Assembly (NCBI RefSeq): GCF_002205845.1
Contig: NZ_NISI01000005.1
Coordinates: 1 to 64,000 of the forward strand
Length of the DNA: 64,000 nucleotides
Origin: Roseateles puraquae
GTDB lineage: Bacteria; Pseudomonadota; Gammaproteobacteria; Burkholderiales; Burkholderiaceae_C
Direction of reading: 5' to 3'
A program made the translations under genes and the position numbers. How positions within the stretch are numbered: position 1 is the first letter of the stretch; every line of letters starts with the position of its first letter. Positions 59,809-64,000 of the stretch are shown piece after piece. The notes beneath the pieces were generated by a model, which worked only from the letters and a program-made list of their open reading frames with translations, was not told the DNA's origin and ran no database searches.

Positions 59809-60900
59809 ATGACCGCCACTCTGCCTGAGCCGATCCGCCTGGCCGTCGACTGCATGGGCGGCGACCACGGCCCCTCGGTCACGCTGCCCGCCTGCCGCGC
59901 CTTTCTTGAAAAGCATCCTGGCGCCGAACTCCTGCTCGTCGGCCAGCCCGAGGCCCTCACGGCCGCGGCGGCTTGGCCTCGCTGTCGCATCGTGGCCGCC
60001 AGCGAGGTGGTCACGATGGACGACCCGGTCGAGGTTGCCCTGCGTCGCAAGCGCAATTCCTCCATGCGCGTGGCCATCCAGCAATTGAAGGCCGACCGTG
60101 ACGGCAATGCGCCGCTGGCTCATGCCTGCGTGTCGGCCGGCAATACCGGCGCGCTGATGGCCGTGGCCCGCTACCTGCTCAAGACCCTGGACGGCATCGA
60201 CCGGCCTGCCATCGCTACCGTCATGCCCAACCAGCGCGGCCGCTTCACCACCGTGCTTGACCTGGGCGCGAATGTCGATTGCACCGCTGAGCACCTGCTG
60301 CAGTTCGCGCTGATGGGCAGCGCGCTGGTGGCTGCGGTGGAGGGCAACGAGGAGCCCAGCGTCGGCCTGCTCAACATCGGTGAAGAAGCCATCAAGGGCA
60401 GCGAGACGATCAAGCAAGCCGGCGAAATGCTGCGCGCGGCCGGCGCGGCGGGCCAGTTGAACTTCTTCGGCAATGTCGAGGGCAACGACATCTTCAAGGG
60501 CACGACCGACATCGTGGTCTGCGACGGTTTTGTCGGCAATGTGATGCTCAAGACCTCCGAAGGCCTGGCCACCATGATCGGTGCCTTCATCAAGGAAGAG
60601 TTTGGCCGCAACGTCTTCACCAAGCTTGCTGCCGTGCTGGCGTTGCCTGTCCTGAAGGCCTTCAAGCACCGCGTCGACCACCGCCGCTTCAATGGCGCCG
60701 CACTCCTGGGCCTGCGCGGTCTGGTGTTCAAGAGCCATGGCTCGGCCGACGCCTTTGCGTTCGAGATGGCCCTGGCCCGCGCTTATGATGCCGCCCGCAA
60801 CCGGCTGCTGGACCGGGTGCACGATCGCATCGTCGCCACGCTTCAGGCCAAGGTGGGCGATGCCGGAGACAACGCGACGACCGTCGCGCAGGCTGCGTGA
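59809..60900 (+). CDS. plsX: Phosphate acyltransferase PlsX
   Basis: Makes acyl-phosphate from acyl-ACP for phospholipid synthesis; peripheral membrane enzyme, 363 residues. The N-terminal [39 protein letters not shown] and [15 protein letters not shown] segments are diagnostic. The ATG at 59809 gives the standard start; an upstream ATG at 59785 is possible. It is cotranscribed with rpmF (112 bases) and fabH. Confidence 0.97.
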   Translation: MTATLPEPIRLAVDCMGGDHGPSVTLPACRAFLEKHPGAELLLVGQPEALTAAAAWPRCRIVAASEVVTMDDPVEVALRRKRNSSMRVAIQQLKADRDGNAPLAHACVSAGNTGALMAVARYLLKTLDGIDRPAIATVMPNQRGRFTTVLDLGANVDCTAEHLLQFALMGSALVAAVEGNEEPSVGLLNIGEEAIKGSETIKQAGEMLRAAGAAGQLNFFGNVEGNDIFKGTTDIVVCDGFVGNVMLKTSEGLATMIGAFIKEEFGRNVFTKLAAVLALPVLKAFKHRVDHRRFNGAALLGLRGLVFKSHGSADAFAFEMALARAYDAARNRLLDRVHDRIVATLQAKVGDAGDNATTVAQAA

Positions 60901-60958
60901 GCGCGGCACGGCCGCCGAAGGCGTTCGCGCCCGCCCTGCGTAGCACGGAGGCCCTTTC

Positions 60959-61957
60959 TTGATTTCCACCGCAAGCTCTTCCCCCCGCTATTCGCGCATC
61001 CTCGGCACGGGCAGCTTCCTGCCGGCCGACCGCGTGACCAACCAGGCCCTGGCCGACCGCCTCGCGGCCGACGGCATCGAGACCTCCGACGACTGGATCG
61101 TCGAGCGCACCGGCATCCGCGCACGCCACTTCGCCGCGCCCGACCAGGCGGCCAGCGACCTGGCCTTCCCGGCCGCGCAGGCAGCCCTTGAGGCTGCCGG
61201 GCTGGTGGCCGAAGAGATCGATCTCATCATCGTCGCCACGTCCACGCCGGACATGGTCTTCCCGTCCACCGCCTGCCTGCTGCAGCGCAAGCTCGGCGTG
61301 CATGGTTGCGCGGCGTTTGACGTGCAGGCCGTGTGCTCGGGCTTCGTCTACGCGCTGACCGTGGCGGACTCGATGATCCGCAGCGGCGCGGCCAACAAGG
61401 CGCTGGTGGTCGGTGCGGAAGTGTTCTCGCGCATCCTCGACTTCAAGGACCGCACCACCTGCGTGCTGTTCGGCGACGGTGCCGGCGCGGTCGTGCTGGG
61501 TGCCAGCAGTGAGCCGGGCATCCTGGCGACCGAACTGCATGCCGATTCCCGCCATGTCGACATCCTCTGCACGCCCGGCACGGTCTCGGGCGGCCAGGTG
61601 CTCGGCAGCCCCCTGCTGAAGATGGACGGCCAGGCGGTGTTCAAGGTCGCGGTGGGCGTGCTGGAGAAGGTGGCCCGCTCGGTGCTCGACAAGGCGGGCC
61701 TGACCGATGCCGACATCGACTGGCTCATTCCGCACCAGGCCAACATCCGCATCATGCAAGGCACGGCCAAGAAGCTGAAGATGGACCTGAACAAGCTCAT
61801 CGTCACCGTCGATGAGCATGGCAACACCTCGGCTGCGTCCGTGCCGTTGGCGCTGGACGTGGCGGTGCGCAGTGGCCGCGTGCAGCGCGGCGACACCGTC
61901 ATGCTGGAAGGCGTCGGCGGTGGCTTCACCTGGGGCGCGGCCCTGTTGAAGTACTGA
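60959..61957 (+). CDS. fabH: Beta-ketoacyl-ACP synthase III FabH
   Basis: Starts fatty-acid synthesis by condensing acetyl-CoA with malonyl-ACP. 332 residues. Active-site Cys in [12 protein letters not shown] (about 122), His in IPHQANIRI (about 257) and Asn in EHGNTSAAS (about 288). The start is TTG, with GGAGGC about ten bases upstream. The length suits the family. It is part of the fab operon. Confidence 0.96.
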   Translation: MISTASSSPRYSRILGTGSFLPADRVTNQALADRLAADGIETSDDWIVERTGIRARHFAAPDQAASDLAFPAAQAALEAAGLVAEEIDLIIVATSTPDMVFPSTACLLQRKLGVHGCAAFDVQAVCSGFVYALTVADSMIRSGAANKALVVGAEVFSRILDFKDRTTCVLFGDGAGAVVLGASSEPGILATELHADSRHVDILCTPGTVSGGQVLGSPLLKMDGQAVFKVAVGVLEKVARSVLDKAGLTDADIDWLIPHQANIRIMQGTAKKLKMDLNKLIVTVDEHGNTSAASVPLALDVAVRSGRVQRGDTVMLEGVGGGFTWGAALLKY

Positions 61958-62019
61958 GTTTTCTTCCCGGCGCCAGGCCGTCTGCCGGCGCCGCACGCTC
62001 TCGAACTGGAACTGAACCT

Positions 62020-62964
62020 ATGACTGCACCTTTCGCCGTTGTCTTTCCCGGCCAAGGCTCGCAGGCCGTCGGCATGCTCGACGCCTGGGGCGACCATCCC
62101 GAAGTGCGCCGCACCCTCGACGAAGCCTCCGCCGCCCTGGGCGAAGACATCCCCGCCCTGATCCATGCCGGCCCCAAGGAGCAGCTCGACCTCACCACCA
62201 ACACCCAGCCCGTCATGCTGACCGCCGGCATCGCCTGCTGGCGCGCCTTCGTGGCCGAGACGGGCCTCGCGCCGGTGGCGGCCGCGGGCCATTCGCTGGG
62301 TGAGTACACCGCCCTGGTGGCCGCCGGTGCGCTGAGCCTGGCCGATGCCCTGCCGCTGGTGCGCTTCCGCGCCCAGGCGATGCAGGAGGCGGTGCCGGTC
62401 GGGGCTGGTGCCATGTATGCCATCCTGGGCCTGGACGGCGATGCCGTGCGTGCTGGCTGTGCCCAGGCCGCGGCCGAGACCGGCGAGGCGATCGAGGCGG
62501 TCAACTTCAACGACCCCAAGCAGACCGTGATCGCGGGCAGCAAGGCCGGTGCCGAGAAGGCCGCCGAGCTCCTGAAGGCCGCCGGCGCGAAGCGCGCGCT
62601 GCCGCTGCCGGTGTCCGCACCCTTCCACTCCAGCCTCATGAAGCCCGCTGCCGAGCGGCTGAAGGAGAAGCTGGCCACCGTCCATTTCCAGGCGGCCGCC
62701 TTCCCGGTCATCAACAACATCGACGTGGCCGTGACCGACCAGGCCGATGCGCTGCGCGACGCGCTCTACCGCCAGGCCTTCGGTCCGGTGCGCTGGGTGG
62801 AGGTAGTGCAGGCGCTGAAGTCGCGCGGCGTCGGCCACGTGATCGAAGCCGGCCCGGGCAAGGTGCTCACCGGCATGGCCAAGCGTATCGATGCCGAGCT
62901 GCAGGCCGCCTGTGTCTTCGACCCCGCCTCGCTCGCCGAGGCCCGCACCCTGCTGGGAGCCTGA
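62020..62964 (+). CDS. fabD: Malonyl-CoA:ACP transacylase FabD
   Basis: Loads malonate onto ACP. 314 residues. The nucleophile Ser lies in GHSLGEYTAL (about 92), the N-terminal FPGQGSQAVGM is standard, and the second catalytic His is in SAPFHSSLM (about 204). It follows fabH by 62 bases and precedes fabG by one base. Confidence 0.97.
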   Translation: MTAPFAVVFPGQGSQAVGMLDAWGDHPEVRRTLDEASAALGEDIPALIHAGPKEQLDLTTNTQPVMLTAGIACWRAFVAETGLAPVAAAGHSLGEYTALVAAGALSLADALPLVRFRAQAMQEAVPVGAGAMYAILGLDGDAVRAGCAQAAAETGEAIEAVNFNDPKQTVIAGSKAGAEKAAELLKAAGAKRALPLPVSAPFHSSLMKPAAERLKEKLATVHFQAAAFPVINNIDVAVTDQADALRDALYRQAFGPVRWVEVVQALKSRGVGHVIEAGPGKVLTGMAKRIDAELQAACVFDPASLAEARTLLGA

Positions 62965-62965
62965 C

Positions 62966-64000
<1,035 letters not shown>

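Overview
The window reads as one contiguous piece of a high-GC betaproteobacterial chromosome, most likely from the order Burkholderiales (Comamonadaceae / Leptothrix-Roseateles-Ideonella neighbourhood). The 5S rRNA sequence, the DUF4148 gene, the lysS, rhlE, yceD-rpmF-plsX-fabHDG-acpP neighbourhoods and the gspG-first type II secretion operon all fit that placement; the genus cannot be fixed from the sequence alone.

Layout. 1-340: end of an rRNA operon (23S-5S spacer, 5S, terminator). 573-1814: an IS3-family (IS407-like) element whose transposase carries an in-frame stop. 1874-9619: housekeeping and envelope genes (ychF, a UbiH-like hydroxylase, dsbC, DUF3429, an M61 peptidase, DUF3108, enoyl-CoA hydratase, DUF4148). 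9737-12653: a xylose-type sugar ABC transporter with a half-size ATPase. 12702-14491: a divergent MFS transporter / XRE regulator pair. 14678-16201: lysS. 16255-24677: glycan locus A, eight tightly overlapping genes including a flippase, acyltransferase, two GT4 enzymes, methyltransferase, sugar aminotransferase, phosphoglycosyl transferase and a WbpM/PglF-type dehydratase. 25064-26491: an isolated, strongly codon-biased Thr/Ala-rich secreted protein with its own promoter and terminator. 26691-37090: an eleven-gene type II secretion operon (gspGHIJKLMCDEF). 37067-40224 (minus): a three-gene cassette of a small membrane protein, a kinase-like/methyltransferase fusion and an alkaline-phosphatase-superfamily membrane protein. 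40409-51329: glycan locus B (Wzy, Wzx, GT2 and GT4 enzymes, a 2OG-Fe(II) oxygenase and three enzymes making a UDP-2-acetamido-2,6-dideoxy-L-hexose). 51416-55940: Wzz-like co-polymerase, Wza-like export porin and a WecA-like initiating transferase. 55968-64000: rhlE, an RsmI-like methylase, maf, yceD, rpmF and the start of the fatty-acid cluster plsX-fabH-fabD-fabG-acpP (acpP runs off the end).

How the parts work together. Loci A and B each have their own initiating transferase and flippase, so two surface glycans (or one polysaccharide plus one oligosaccharide) are likely. Locus B with the Wzz/Wza pair looks like a Wzy-dependent exported polysaccharide. Between them lie a complete-looking T2SS core operon and, directly upstream, a gene for what looks like an abundant secreted or surface-layer protein. 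The whole 16-56 kb stretch can be read as a cell-surface construction region. The most interesting leads are that surface protein and its unusual promoter, the kinase-like/methyltransferase/AlkP cassette, and the L-sugar pathway whose reductase lacks the cupin domain expected for an L-FucNAc route. Gene calls rest on visible motifs and family knowledge; no database search was run.
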